A stretch of DNA of 64,000 bases from Mixia osmundae IAM 14324. Lineage: Eukaryota > Basidiomycota > Mixiomycetes > Mixiales > Mixiaceae. The position numbers were made by a program, and so were the translations under genes. Below the pieces are notes generated by a model. The model was given only the letters and a program-made list of their open reading frames with translations, was not told where the DNA came from and did not search any database. Below are positions 1 to 12,255 of this stretch, one piece after another; position 1 is the stretch's first letter, and every line of letters begins with the position of its first letter. Where the stretch lies: assembly GCF_000708205.1 (NCBI RefSeq), contig NW_014575558.1, positions 1 through 64,000 on the forward strand. Direction: 5' to 3'.

Positions 1-254
1 TAACCCTAACCCTAACCCTAACCCTAACCCTAACCCTAACCCTAACCCTAACCCTAACCCTAACCCTAACCCTAACCCTAACCCTAACCCTACCCCTAAC
101 CCTAACCCTAACCCTAACCCTAACCCTAACCCTAACCCTAACCCTAACCCTAACCCTANACCCTAACCCTAACCCTAACCCTAACCCTTAACCCTAACCC
201 TAACCCTAACCCTAACCCTAACCCTAACCCTAACCCTAACCCTAACCCTAACCC
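1..254. repeat. Telomere repeat tract, (TAACCC)n
   Basis: Near-perfect hexamer array reading TAACCC, which is TTAGGG toward the chromosome end. A few units vary (TACCCC near 93, CCCTTA near 187) and there is one ambiguous base at 159. This marks the window start as a chromosome terminus and the + strand as reading inward. Confidence 0.98.
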
Positions 255-408
255 CATGCTCTTTCTCGTCAGTGATCATGTGGNAACCCTAACCCTAACC
301 CTAACCCTAACCCTAACCCTAACCCTAACCCTAACCCTAACCCTAACCCTAACCCTAACCCTAACCCTAACCCTAACCCCATGCTCTTTCTCGTCAGTGA
401 TCATGTGG
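255..408. repeat. Duplicated telomere/subtelomere junction
   Basis: The 29-bp sequence starting CATGCTCTTTCTCGTCAGTG occurs at 255-283 and again at 380-408. Each copy directly follows a telomere array. The first copy is followed by an N at 284 and a second TAACCC array (285-379); the second copy continues into unique subtelomere. An assembly join of two copies of the same chromosome end at the N is the simplest reading; a real interstitial telomere tract is the alternative. Confidence 0.85.
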
Positions 409-3400
409 CATCGACGTCTGCTCTAGTCAAGCAGTCGCCTGGTCTGATGATGCCAACCATAGCTCGACACACTGACTCGAATGACTGTGCAATAGAATGT
501 CGGTGCGATGAGAGATGCCAGCTGGATGGCTGACAGGTTGAGATGATTGCCGCTGTGAGCAAGTCTTTCAATGCCACAGTCGCAGGAAGCAGGCTGCAAG
601 TCGCCGAAGCATATGAGCTGGTAGAGGATCTGGTGTGTGTCTGACATCGAGTGTGAGTCAGATCGTGTCATTGCCAAGAGGTTGAGTCCAAGGTAGACAG
701 CCATCAGTGTGAAAGTGTAGATGCATCTGATCTCATCTTTGACATAGTCTAGCCAGAAGTTACTCTGATCATGTGCAATGTGCAGTGCAAGGCAGGCAGC
801 TCAGAGATGTACGATTGAAAGACGAGAACACATTGGGACAGCTGTTGAGAGTAGGATGAGGATTGACCAGATCTGGTAAGCGGTGCATGTTCCATCGCGG
901 GACTGCCGGCAATGCGAGTTGGTCAGAGTCACTGCCGAGATAGACAAGCCCAAGCTGGTAGGGCGTCGATAGACCAGGTTGTCATCTTGCGGACAAGTCG
1001 AACAGTCTGACGAGCCACACGGTACAGCTATCATGTGATGCAAGCACGATAGACACCCGCTGAGTGAGTTGAGATCGTCAGCTCGAGTATGACAAAAGTG
1101 GCTCATGTCTGTCGAGTGGCCTTGCTCGACGATGAATCGATGTGGTGTGCATGTGCGATGAGTGTGGTGCATATACTGGCAGGCGAGAGTGTCTGTTCCT
1201 CGAAGCGCTGCTGTTCTCACTGCGGTACATAAGATGGTCTTGCTGGCAGTTCTCCAGCCTGACGTATTGGCTCGTAGCTAGTCGCCAGTAAAAGATGATT
1301 GCTCGCTAGCGTCCCACGCTTTCTGACTATCGGCGTGGTTATGCATGATCTGACCATGGCTAAGCGTATAATCAGTGAATGTAGCTCGCAGTCTCCACAG
1401 CTGCTGTCTGCGGCATGAAGGAAGATGAGCGACGCGACTTAGCCTGATTTGGCAGCTCGTGGCAGTCGTGTCGACTGGACTTTGGAAGGTATGCGTTACT
1501 CGACGACGCATGATCGGACTGGACGACTGAGCGAGAAGTTGCGAAGGGAAGGTATAGCGGAGAGCCGATCGATTTTGATGATATATGTCGACGATCAGAA
1601 AGGATAGCACCGCTCTGCCATTGGCGAAGAGTGAAGTGCCAGGGGATTTGTTCAATTTGCCTGGCCAAAACTCAATATTGCGGAATTTATGGGGAAATTG
1701 TTAATCACCCGTGTATTTGATTGGCGTGATTTATCGAGGCGCGTTGGCAGGACATTAGGTTGACCACAGCGACTTTAGCGAAGCCACTCATACTCTTCAC
1801 CCGGTCGCATTGCTGCGATTCATTGGTACACGTTTAGTCGCCATCACTATAATGCGACATAACTTGCATTTTGAGAGATCGTCTGGCCTCCCTGCACCAA
1901 TTACGACGGTTCAAAGGGACGGAGAGTCAGCCTGCGCCCTAACACAAGTGACATCCATGAGATTGTGCTTCAGAGCACACTGGAGTATCTTCGCTCGCAA
2001 TACCAGCTCAGTCAAAATGCTCGATGTTGCCTGTTTGGCCGGCAGTACGGCTGAAGCAGTATCTTGCGACGGTCGCAGAAAGCAATAGTCACCAAAACAG
2101 TATCTAGCGGACGATTGATGCAATATTGCTCGAGCGGATGTCGACAGCAGTAGATGATTTTCTGCTGCTGAGATGCGTGCTAAATGTGGTCATGATGGTC
2201 ATCGCTGCGTTCGTCCAAGTGATATGCTCCATCAGATCATTGCAAGCGGTAAGCCACCACTAGCTTTGAAGACTCAAAGAAGGGCCTGCCACAGTGCTCG
2301 ATATGTGACACGGCGAGTTGCACGGCTGACAAACGGCTTGCTGCTTGTGATGACCTCTCGCCATGTCTTTACTGTGCACTTAACCGTTTCCAAAGGATAG
2401 TCTTCAGGTTTGACTGCTCGCCTCGAACACTGCTGTCACTTCCTGGGGCGTTCCTTTGCCTGCGATGAGGTGCTCACTTGTTGCTAAATTGTTATATGGC
2501 ATATTCACAGGTCCTAGCTGCCTTTCGGTTTCAAAGTACCATTGAGGAGATGGATGAGATCAAAGACTATGATTGCTTGTAGCGGAAATTCTTCAGCTTG
2601 AGCTGTTCTTTGATGTGCGTGAAGAAAGGAACATGTATCAATGAAAATCATATGCGCCAGAAAACGGATCGATGTTGTAAATTTGCTTAGTATGCATCCG
2701 CTTGACGATGATGACAACGTGATCTGTCAGCTTGTATTCTCCACTTCACTCGCGCGAAAGGTTTGATGGCGGCTGAGTCTGAATTGCTCTTTTCTGACCA
2801 ACAATTGATGACAGCGCGTGGCTGGACAATATCGAGCAGCGAATGCAAAGACGAGAGTTCTCGCAGGGACGGATCGTATTCATGGAGGCTCATCATGCAG
2901 ATCAAATAGCAGAGATAACACTGAAAGATCAAACATGATTGCCGATAAGTACGAGAACAGTAGCGCAAGGCCTAGACAATATGCGCCAGACTGTCGTGAG
3001 AAATGTCAAATGCACGCGGTGTCGGCATGATCGTCATTCCCGCCATCAGTCTGAAGCTGGCATCTGATAGCGAGCTGGTGGTGAGACGTGAGGGCTATGA
3101 TGCTAGACGACTCCATTGGTTGCAGATCTGCAGGCGCGTGATCAATCGGACAAGGCGCGCAGATCACCGAACTTACCCGAGCAGAGATAATTAGCACGTC
3201 AGTGCTTTTTTTCCCTTGCGCGCCAACCTCAACCAGCACGACCATACAAGTCCGACACTGTCTTGCGAGGATCCTTGATAGCACTCAGAGATCAGCATGC
3301 TCGAGGACGNGTAGTCTATGCAGGGAGATGCAGCGAACGAAGAGTCTTGGTCGACAACATTTGGCTAGTCGTGGTTGCTCCACGCTGTCATTTGGAGGCC

Positions 3401-4635
3401 TGCTCGCTCGTCAACGACGCTCTGGCGACCACAAAACAAGCTCGACATGCCCGTTTAGACCCTTTGCGAAAGCTGTGATGATCTGGAGTTAGCTCGAGGC
3501 CAGACTCGCAAACTGGCTGATTCGACGGGGAGCTCCTTTTCTACGCGACTAGCTGCGACAGAAGGACTGCCCGTGACCATTCTGGAAATCTTGAAGAAGC
3601 TCACGAGTATCAGGGGGAGGCGCCTTCACTCGTCGAGGCGAGAATGTGGCCAACAAGAAGACAACAGCCGCTTCAGACGCTCTAATTGGGAACATGCCCG
3701 GGACCGCGGNCNNTAGGCAGGGGTGGTGAACTGTCGTCTGATGGGGAATTGCGCGTGAGGTGACTCGAGCGGACGAGCGCAAGCCGACGAGATTTGACCT
3801 GCTGTGCTCGCGGCNGTCAAGTTGAGGCGCGCTCGGTCGTTCAGACGAGAAGCTGGTCAGCAAGAAGACGACAACTGCCTCTGGATCTTGCTTCGCCTAT
3901 GAACACTGGAGCCCGGAGGTAGCTTTGCAACCTATCAGCGACGGGTAACTTCAGACGAGGTATTTGCAGCGAGCAAGGAGTATCCGCCTGCGACAAGTGC
4001 TCTGCCGCATGCGGCCAGCCTTGGAGGCTTGCTCGCTCGTCGGACCAGCGCGTGGCTCGACAGCAACACTTGGCAGCCTCAAGACGGACGTCAAGAAAAG
4101 CAGATCCGCGCCAGATAGACGAGTATGCGACGCAATGTATTTGCTCATTACCCTTTTACATGCGAGAGAGACGAGTCTGCGATATCAGGCACTCGTCTCT
4201 TTCCACCCCAACTTTCTATGAGTCTCGTTCTTCTCTGTCATTAAGCGACAGCTGATGAATACATCGACTTGCAGGGCATAGATTACAGTCTTGTATGATG
4301 CAAAATTACTCCATTTCTAGTCTCAAAGTAGATCATGTCAAAGTGCATAGGAATACGCTTTGGGGTACAAGCAGAAGCTGCAATCAGCTCAAGCGCACAC
4401 CCGCGCGTGCAAGCAGGACGCATGCAAGACTTGAAGTAATCGAGGGCGTGCTGCAGGCTAGATCGAATGTTTTAACCACCTCAGAAGATGCTAAAGTATT
4501 ATTCTCTCCATGTTCAAGTTGCATTCGATTCATACATCTGACTCGTGCGGGCGACCAGCGCCTTAACACATCGTACAGAGGGTGTGTTCACTTGCGCGTA
4601 CGATGCTGTGCTGTGCTATGCATGCTCTATTGGCT
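409..4635. other. Subtelomeric region without a supportable gene
   Basis: About 4.2 kb with only short open frames on both strands, none with a recognisable domain, signal peptide plus splice pattern, or convincing codon usage. Ambiguous bases sit at 3310, 3710, 3712-3713 and 3815. A 21-nt near-repeat occurs at 3392-3412 and 4021-4041 with one mismatch, and an AAGAAGACRACA motif recurs near 3656 and 3861, so 3.3-4.2 kb looks like decayed repeats. Confidence 0.6.
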
Positions 4636-6665
4636 TCAAATCTTGCCGGACTTGTCAGATTTTCGCCTTGCGATCTTCTTGCTCTTCTTACTCTTCTTGC
4701 TCTTGCTGCGCTTCTTCTTGCCTTTGCTACTTGTGCTCGCGTTCGTGATCGTGCTCAACTTCGCGCTCGTGCTCACGCTCGTGCTCGCCTTGGCTGTGGT
4801 CGTGGTCGACGATGCCGGCGCGCTGACAACGCTCGCCCTGCTGGGTAGCTTATATACATTCAGTCTATTGGCTCCTCCGCAATACTCTGTTGAGTTGCCC
4901 GAGCATAACATGTTGCAACCGGCAGAAATGGGATCGCTGCTGGGCGTGGCGACAGTAGCCGCATTACGCACAGTGCTGTCGCAATAACACTGACCGGCAT
5001 ATTCGACGCCGGCGTACATGTTTGCACTGCTGGCGCTTGAACAAGCTGCAACGCATTTGGCGACAGTCATTGCGCCCGATACAGTGGCGCTGGTCGAGAA
5101 TGTTCGTTGAGCCGTGTTGTCCGTGTAGCAGCCCACAAAGGTCGTGCCAGCGGGTCCCGGATTTGTAAATACGCCTTGAGTCCATTGCGTAGAGTTGTAA
5201 AGCGTTAAACGGTTGCCGGCGCCGCAGTATTCCAAAGAGTTGCCCGTGCAGGTGAACGAACAATCGCCCTCGGGAGCTTGCGCTGGCTGAGTGACATTGC
5301 CAGCCCAGCACTCGCGAGCATATTCAACACCCGCATATCTGTAGCTTGACGAGGCTGCAGCTGCCATGCACTTTTCGATGGTCATTGAGCCGCTCTGGTC
5401 AGAGATCAGCTGGTTCGGTAAGCTTCTGCCGTTGACACCGTCCATGCCGCAGCCAATATACTTGAACCCTGACGCAGAGGCGACGACACTTGGCTGATTT
5501 GCAGTAACGTTTGCACCAGTTGGTGGCACGCCGCCCGTGTAGCCGACGCCATTGAATGTTGAAGGCGGTTTGGGATCTGTGCAGCTCGTTGCTGGCGCAG
5601 GTCCAGACGTAACAGGATTGCAGCCAGGTAGAGCAGTGAGCTGACCGGTGACGACTTCATTCACGTCAGGCGAATGATGACACTTCGCGTTGGGATCGTT
5701 GAATTTGAAAGCGCTGCATTCCTCGATGACGCCGCTGCTGGCATTGCAGTTGCTGACAGCAGTCTGCAAGACTGTCTTGTCCCATCCGTTGAGGAAGTCG
5801 CCATGGAAGCCGTAACCAGTGACATCGCCTGTGCTGAAGACAAATGGCTGGGTGGCATTCCGTGCTTGAGTTCGCAAAGACGTGAAAGCAGTGACCGAAA
5901 ACGTGGTCTCGTAGAATAATGATACCAAGCGAACAGGATGTGTGGAAGGACAAGCGCCTGCGTGCCAAGTCAGCAAAGACTCGGTACCACGCTTGCCTCT
6001 TACCATTGTCCATACCGTCTGGGTAAGCCATGTGCGATTTATGATCCGAGGAGTTGGCGTTTATGCCGTCCCAGCAGGATGGGAAGAAGACTTGTGCTCG
6101 GAGTCCGTCAGGGCAGTCGTAGGGCGGTATGAAGCTAGTCTGCGGGTAGGATTTGCCGGCAGTATAGGCCAAGCAAACGAACGAGATTGCACGTTGCTCG
6201 AGGGTGTCTGCATAGCTGCGCAAGGAAGGTGTGCCAGCAACCTGAAGTCGGTATTAGACTACCTAATGACAGATCCACATAAGGCCTTACCATGGAGAAC
6301 CCGTCTGGAAACGCAAACAGTTGCTCGCTATCGTTCGCCCGACGCTGGAGATAGTAGACAAGCATGCCCCCGACCTGCGGGACGTCTTGAAAGGTACCAT
6401 TGGCGAATTGGAAGTACAAGCTAGGTACCCAATAGTTCGACATGTCTTGCGTGACGAGGCAGGATGTGCATTTTGATTGTCGCAAGCTGCCAAAGTTGGC
6501 AGAGAGCCCAAAGTTGGATCCGCCTTGGATAGTGTGAACATGCGAAGCAACTTTGCCGGGCGACACGATTGGATCGGCTCGCTCGACAAGCAAATTATTG
6601 CAGGGCATCCTCCAAAAGGCATGGGTGGAAGTTGTCAGGAGCAGCGTCGCTAGCAGTAGATACAT
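4636..6665 (-). CDS. Secreted DUF1996 protein with two WSC domains
   Basis: Spliced protein of about 642 aa. Exons are 6665-6263, 6207-6004 and 5957-4636, with introns of 55 and 46 nt; all three join in frame. Residues 1-17 form a signal peptide ending THA. A DUF1996 domain follows, with hallmarks FWRMPCNN, SHVHTIQGGSNF, DCPDGLRAQVFFPSCWDG and DHKSHMAYP. Two cysteine-rich WSC domains come next (beginning FKYIGCG and TTFVGCYTD), then a Ser/Thr-rich stretch and a Lys-rich tail with repeated KKSK units. WSC domains bind wall carbohydrate, so an extracellular or wall-associated role is likely; the DUF1996 reaction is not known to me. It is the first gene in from the telomere. The basic tail is not a GPI signal. 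Confidence 0.88.
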
Positions 6666-6925
6666 GCTTGAAGGCGCTGCTAGCTAATCGGCTGAGCGCA
6701 GCTAGGGCGCGAGGTCCGCGCTTTTATCTGCAACTGATCAGGGTGGGCAATGTCCGCATCTCGAGGTGTCTGTTGACAGGCTTGTTGTCTTCTAGCCGGA
6801 TGCGTCTTTTGTCGTTGACATCTCTAATTTGAGTTAATTAAAAGCGGCGCTCCCTTCGATCAGCTCGATCGCATCGAACACGCGCGTCGAGTGTCAACGC
6901 GCGCACGTCAAAGAACGAAGCAAAG

Positions 6926-7933
6926 ATGACGAGCGGGAGGCCGACGGCTCGCTCGAGGCTTCCCAAGCGCAGCGATGTGAGCGTGAGACCAGCTGGTGGT
7001 ACCCCTGGGACCGTTGGGACCGTCAGACGAGATGACAAGCGTCCAGCGACGATCCGATCAGAGGCGCTCGACATTATGACCTCGCTGGGAATGACGCCCA
7101 AGAAACCCTCTGCTGCATCGGTCGGCTCTTCTGCAAACTCCTCTGGACAGGCTCTGGTCTCTCTCACTAAAGTTGAGCATGGCAGCGAGGATCACTTGCG
7201 GACGATCAAACGACTGGAGGGCGAGAACCAAGGTCTATCACAGCAAATCTCTCGACTTCAGGCAGAGCTCGCTGGCCGCACTGCAGCTTCGACGCTGGAA
7301 TGCGATGTCTGCAAGGCTCTTGGGAAAGAGGTGCAGCAGCAAGAGAGACTCCTTGCCGGGTATGCAAGAGAGAACGAGCGACTAGCCGTCGACTACGAAG
7401 CAGGCCGTAAGAGGTAGATCGTGCCTGCAGTACGCAGCACCGGTGCTGATCCTACTCGCAGGACTAGATTCGTCGAAGAGCTGCTCCGCCAATATCACGG
7501 CGAGCAATGGGAGATGGAGCTCGTCGGCAGATCGTCCGCAAAGTCATTTCAGCCAGAAGTGATGAGAACACCGAGCGCTCGCCACCTACCGGCCCATGAG
7601 CTACCCGCTGTGCTCTTCTCCGCTGGACGCCAGCTCTCTCGAAGTCCGCCGGTTCCTGTTGCACAGTCAGAGCGCGATGATGGAGCAGACCCGGCAGCTG
7701 CGGCAGCAGAGACAGAATTCGGTCGGGAGACGCTCTCACAGCGATCACAGCAGTCACAAGTACGCAAGCCGGCTCAAGCCGATCCGGGTGCGCTCGAAGC
7801 AGTCCGCGCTCTCTTGACCAGCATGGAGCGACGTCTGCTCCAGAGAGAAGCTGACTTAGCGCTGCGAGAGGCAGACGCTCGGCGTGCTTCTGCCAACATG
7901 ACGTGCGAAATGTCTAGATGCATGTCTGAATGA
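6926..7933 (+). CDS. Coiled-coil protein, family not recognised
   Basis: Two exons, 6926-7413 and 7462-7933, joined across a 48-nt intron (GTAGAT...CGCAG), give 319 aa. Without the splice the first frame ends at TAG 7415. The N-terminus is basic and Ser/Pro-rich; residues of roughly 95-165 form a coiled coil (HLRTIKRLEGENQGLSQQIS), followed by FVEELLRQYHGEQWEMEL just after the junction, an Ala/Gln-rich linker and a second helical segment (LLTSMERRLLQREADLALRE). A cytoskeletal or spindle-pole scaffold would fit this composition, but that is a guess. Start chosen as the first ATG of the open frame. Confidence 0.6.
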
Positions 7934-7968
7934 GATCGCAAGCTTGTGCAAAATATCGCATGCGCAGG

Positions 7969-10900
7969 CTAGACTAGCTCGAGATCAAAGGGAGTGTTGC
8001 TACGAGTTGGCGTTAGAGTGCCCTCGCGACTCCGATTGATGAAGCTGTCAAGCAGCTCGTAGAGGACCTGGTCGGTCTCGCTCCGCATGCCTTCGGGAAG
8101 CTCCAGCGGCGACTGCATCGGAGAACCGATGGCCGCTCGCCGAAGATACTGTAGGCTGACTGCGCTGAGTTGAAGCTCGCCAAGGTGTCGAACCGCAGCT
8201 GGATTCATGGCGTGACGGACAAACGCTGTCAGATTGTCGAGTAAGCGCATTATGCGAGCTTCCTCGTCGGTCAATAGGCTGAGGACTTCACTCGCGTCGG
8301 GGGTGGCGGCTAGGTTGTCCATGAGCTTCAAGCATTGTGGCAAAGCGTCAGAGACAATGCGCAATACCCCAAGATGCTCGTTGTTTGGTTGAAGCCGGAG
8401 ATCATCGAGTCCGTCACTGTCCTTCGCTATATCGTGATGCAACGCGGCAAGCGGTCGTGCTGATGCTTCATTGAGAATCTCAATGGCTCGCAGCGCGCAT
8501 TGTACAGCAACGATGGGCAGGTTGAGCTGAGATTGTTTCTGATTGAATGGAACGATCCGATGGAGTGCCAGTGTTGCGAGGACTGTTGCAAGAAATGGGT
8601 TTGTCCGCCTCGATTGGCCGGCGAGCAAGTCAGTCGGCAGGTGTTGTGCTGACGGGGCTGTGCCAATGAGGCTCGTAGCCGTGTCGATCATATACGATGC
8701 AACGGCGCTATTGAACACTGCGAGGTGTGACAAGCGAGGGTCTGCCATTGTTGCCTGCGAAAAGGTCGAGCAAGGGAGTGTCAGCGTTGACTGCTGCTCC
8801 TGCCCGTGCGCGGAACGCTCGGGCTTGGACATGCTTGAAACAATCGTTTGTAGAGTGCGACAAGCGTCAGAGAAGACAGCCATCGACTTTGTGATGCTGT
8901 CGTCACAGCTCGCTAGGCGCTTACTGCTGGGTCGCATGCGGTATCGCCAGCTTCTTGATTCGGATGGACTGGCCGGCGGCAGCGGTAATCCTTGCGCTAG
9001 CTCAGCAAGTGAATCGCAGGGCATCCTTAGGCACAGAAAGGTCCATGCTGCAAGTAGTGCTGCCGTGCTGCGATCAGCTGTGTCAGAGCGCAAGAGAATG
9101 TAAGCTCACAGATTGACCAGCAAGCAGAAATCAATGTCTCGCTTTCCACGTCTGCGCGCGTAGGCTCTGCAACCGAATGCTGAGGCTGAGAGGATCTCGA
9201 GGCAAGACGACCAGGTAAGATAGCGCGCACAAGAGCGTGCGCAGTGCCGAAGAGAGCCCAAGCACGTTTAGGCCGGGTGTTTGATATTTCATGACCTCCC
9301 CAGATAATGAGTGCCTGAATGGTCGAAACTTGATGCACCTTGCCGCTGCCTGCGCGACCGAATAGAAGCCATTCGGCATACTTGAAGAATGATGAACTGT
9401 CAGGCAGTGCGTGCAAGTTAGCGCAGGAATGACTGTCCGCTGGCGTCCGTTGACCGAGACAATCGTAGTGGTTGCCGGGTATGATGCGGCTGATGGCAGT
9501 TCCGACGATGACACAGACAAGCGCTGGATCACATATGCCCTCCTCCAGATCTGACAGGAATGAGGTATCGCTGCATCTACGCGTGAGCCTATGACACTGG
9601 TGCACGCACAGCAGGCTCACTTTAAGCACAGATTGAGCGCAAATTTGTCATGCCATCGACTGAAGATCGTCCTGATTTCTTCACTTGAGATCTTAAGCAG
9701 TGGATTGGACGGCTCGGGCGTGGCTGTTGCCGAGCCCGCTTGGTCAAATGGCGCTGAACTGTCGTTGTACCACATTCGGACAAATAGTGGGATGTTACTC
9801 GATTTGCCGACGAGATCGGGTGGAGCGTAGGCAGATGGAGAGGTTGTGCCCGTTGTGACAAGCGACACAAGGTCGACGGAGATGAGAGGCCATAGTCGCG
9901 AGGTCATCATGGCACGCGAGAAGACGGCAATCTCGCTGGCGCTGCCCTTACCAAGCTTACGTCGGTTTGATTGGGCACTGAGCGCGGCGGCATAGAGCGC
10001 ACGGGTCGCATTAGAGGTCTCCTGCCCGTTCGCGCGGGCAACAGACGTATGTCCGCCAGTGACGAGACCAAAGAACGTTTCTGTCATTGTACCGATTGTA
10101 TCGCTGCTAAATGCCTCCCAGACGCCATTGAGCCTCTGGACTTGTCGAAGACGAGATACATTTGCTTGCAGATCCGGCCGCGCAGATGTCTGACATTGTT
10201 CGGCTAGTGCATCGACGGGCAGATCTGGCTCCGCACTGGTCTCTGAAGTCGTATCATCCGAGCTTGCGAGCCCTGGCGCGGTAGATGGTGGCGATGCGAG
10301 ACTGTTTGGCGACAAGATCGGCAGGTGTGCTGCCGGCGAGTATGGCGAGAAGCGGGTCGCAGATTCCTCGTACGCTCGGGCGGGAGAGGCGAGGGTAGCG
10401 GGTCGACCTGAAGGAATGAGGTTGCCTGTTCCGACAAGGCCTTTGCCGGCTTGGAATTGGAGCTGGTATCTAGGCATAGCTACGTAGCGGTGACGTTGCT
10501 CTCGCGCTTCAAGGACGCCGAGCTCTCTTTGCCAGGAGGCTGTCGATGGACCTGGTAGGCGCTGTGCCGATGCTACGCCTCGAGACCACTGAGCAATCCT
10601 GCTGTCCGCACCGTAGACAAGCCCTGAAGATGAGCCGCTGGGATGCCTCAAGTGATCCGTGGGCGTATCAGGTCGACTGGGTACTGTTGGGTGTATTCGC
10701 TCAAGCTCGTCGGATTCGCTGCTTGATGAGCCCGTATGCGTGCTCGCTGGCGGTCTGGCGGCGGATGCCGGTCCTGACTTGGACGTCACTCGTGCCCGTT
10801 TGCTTGCCTCGCGAGAGGGTCTAGGTGCCCAGGCTGGATCCGCCTTGCGCTTGGCATGATGTCGCAGAGCGGGCGCAGCCGGTGCCTTGACTGCCTGAGC

Positions 10901-11245
10901 ATCTTTCCGCGGTCTTCCCATTGACTGAATCGTCAGGAAGAGGCACGACAGTCCACGCTCCGTACAAGCCTGGCAAGAAGGACGTGATCCGCCCGGCTCG
11001 TCGTCCTGTCTTGCTCGTGAGGGAGCCCGTTCAGGTGGAGGGGGCAGGCATCTGATCTTGCGCTTCCTGCAGAACTCGCAGCTCGCCCTGACGGCGCCTG
11101 TGACACATTTGTGCCTGTCAGTCATCCCAGAAACGCTATCGTCGGTTGCGTGATAGGCTGAGGGCGGAGTCGTCAAAGGGGTCGAAGGGGTCGCATCGAC
11201 TGCTCGATCGAGCAATTGCGCGACTGCATGCAACGCCATGGGCAT
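7969..11245 (-). CDS. Zn2Cys6 fungal transcription factor
   Basis: Three exons, 11245-9621, 9570-9110 and about 9059-7969, give about 1058 aa. The second intron (from 9109) has several possible acceptors; the 50-nt choice keeps frame and matches local intron size. A binuclear zinc cluster lies near residues 55-100: SCEFCRKRKIRC, then about 24 residues, then SCQACTERGLSC, so the loop between the two halves is longer than usual. An AT-hook-like GRPRK follows. A long Ser/Pro-rich linker leads to the fungal-specific regulatory domain (FFGLVTGGHTS, VWEAFSSDTIGTMTETFFGL, YAEWLLFGRAG). It should be a nuclear DNA-binding regulator; target genes cannot be read from sequence. Confidence 0.85.
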
Positions 11246-11451
11246 GCCTCACTGTCGTCTACAGCGCCCTCATCTCCCTCGATTGACCTTAATCCACGAC
11301 CGAAGCCGGCTAAAAGGGGTCTCACAGGAGCAGCGGAGAGTATCGACCCCGAGCATCACCTCCGTGCTCGCTTGCTTCTCGTCCTCGGTCCCCGGCAAGT
11401 CGCAACGCACACAGACATACTTCTGAGCAGTGCACAGCTTTCAGACGAACA

Positions 11452-12017
11452 ATGATGTTTACGCCCGCAAAGCTTGCAGTCTTGCTGTGCGCTTTTGTCT
11501 CGACCGCCGTCGTTGCCACGCCTAGCCCTGCAGTGGCATCCAACGATCTCGGACCTTGGTTCGCGACAACGGTCACGGTTTCGATGGGCGGTGGTGGCCC
11601 AGGAGAGTTTCAAGCGACTGTGCAACTCCAGGTCCGCAGACATGACAATGTACAAGCAGCGGTCAGAGGTTTTGCGACGTTGGCTGATCCCTTGTTTGGC
11701 AGGGATTGTATGGTAACGTCCCGCCCGGGTGGAGTCTCACGTTCAAGGAGACTGGCCGTGATGGCCGTGGAGGTGTAAGTGGTCGCATGATCAGTATGTG
11801 CTCCGTATTGCGTCCTCTCGCGCGCATGCTAAGCCCAACCCAAGTCGACCAGAACAATGGCAACAAGCTTGATTGGGTAGTCCATCACAGATACGGTCAG
11901 GTGATGCTTTCCTACTACCATATCAACAGCTTGTACATCGGAGGCGTCCTCGTCGACAACTGGGCCGATCTCAGCGTCGAAGTCGTTAGCGCTGGCGAGA
12001 CAATCGCGGCTTACTAG
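11452..12017 (+). CDS. Small secreted protein, family not recognised
   Basis: Exons 11452-11631, 11703-11772 and 11845-12017 join in frame (introns 71 and 72 nt) to give 140 aa. The N-terminus is a clear signal peptide, MMFTPAKLAVLLCAFVSTAV followed by VATPSPA. The mature part is Gly/aromatic-rich with beta-strand-like alternation (GLYGNVPPGWSLTF, LDWVVHHRYGQVMLSYYHI) and almost no cysteine. It could be a wall-associated or carbohydrate-interacting protein; no motif proves this. Exon limits rest on frame and splice sites only. Confidence 0.5.
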
Positions 12018-12255
12018 CAAGCGCGATTGCTCAACAGCCGCTCATCGCTCGACATTGCGCGAGCCTTTGGAAGCCTGTTGTAGACTCAGCCCAGTGTGCA
12101 TGCGCTTCCCTGGCGCCCTGACGCGGTTACTTCGCGCGCGCGCGCGTGTGATGGAGCGATTGACAGTTCGCGCCAGCTAGCTGCCGGGCTTAGCGTGCGT
12201 GCGTCGGCGTGATCGTCTGAGCGGTCCAAGTGCGGTGAGGAATGCAATCACACGC

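Noticed and set aside
423-2400. Several 60-140-aa frames in the subtelomere
   Set aside because: No start context, splice logic, domain or cysteine pattern; frame lengths fit chance in GC-balanced DNA.
4295-4987. Plus-strand 230-aa frame with a very hydrophobic middle
   Set aside because: The Leu/Phe-rich part is the reverse complement of the Lys/Ser-rich tail of the DUF1996-WSC gene, an artefact of antisense translation.
12130-12148. CG dinucleotide run as a regulatory element
   Set aside because: A short simple-sequence run (CGCGCGCG) just before the OPT gene; nothing supports a specific function.
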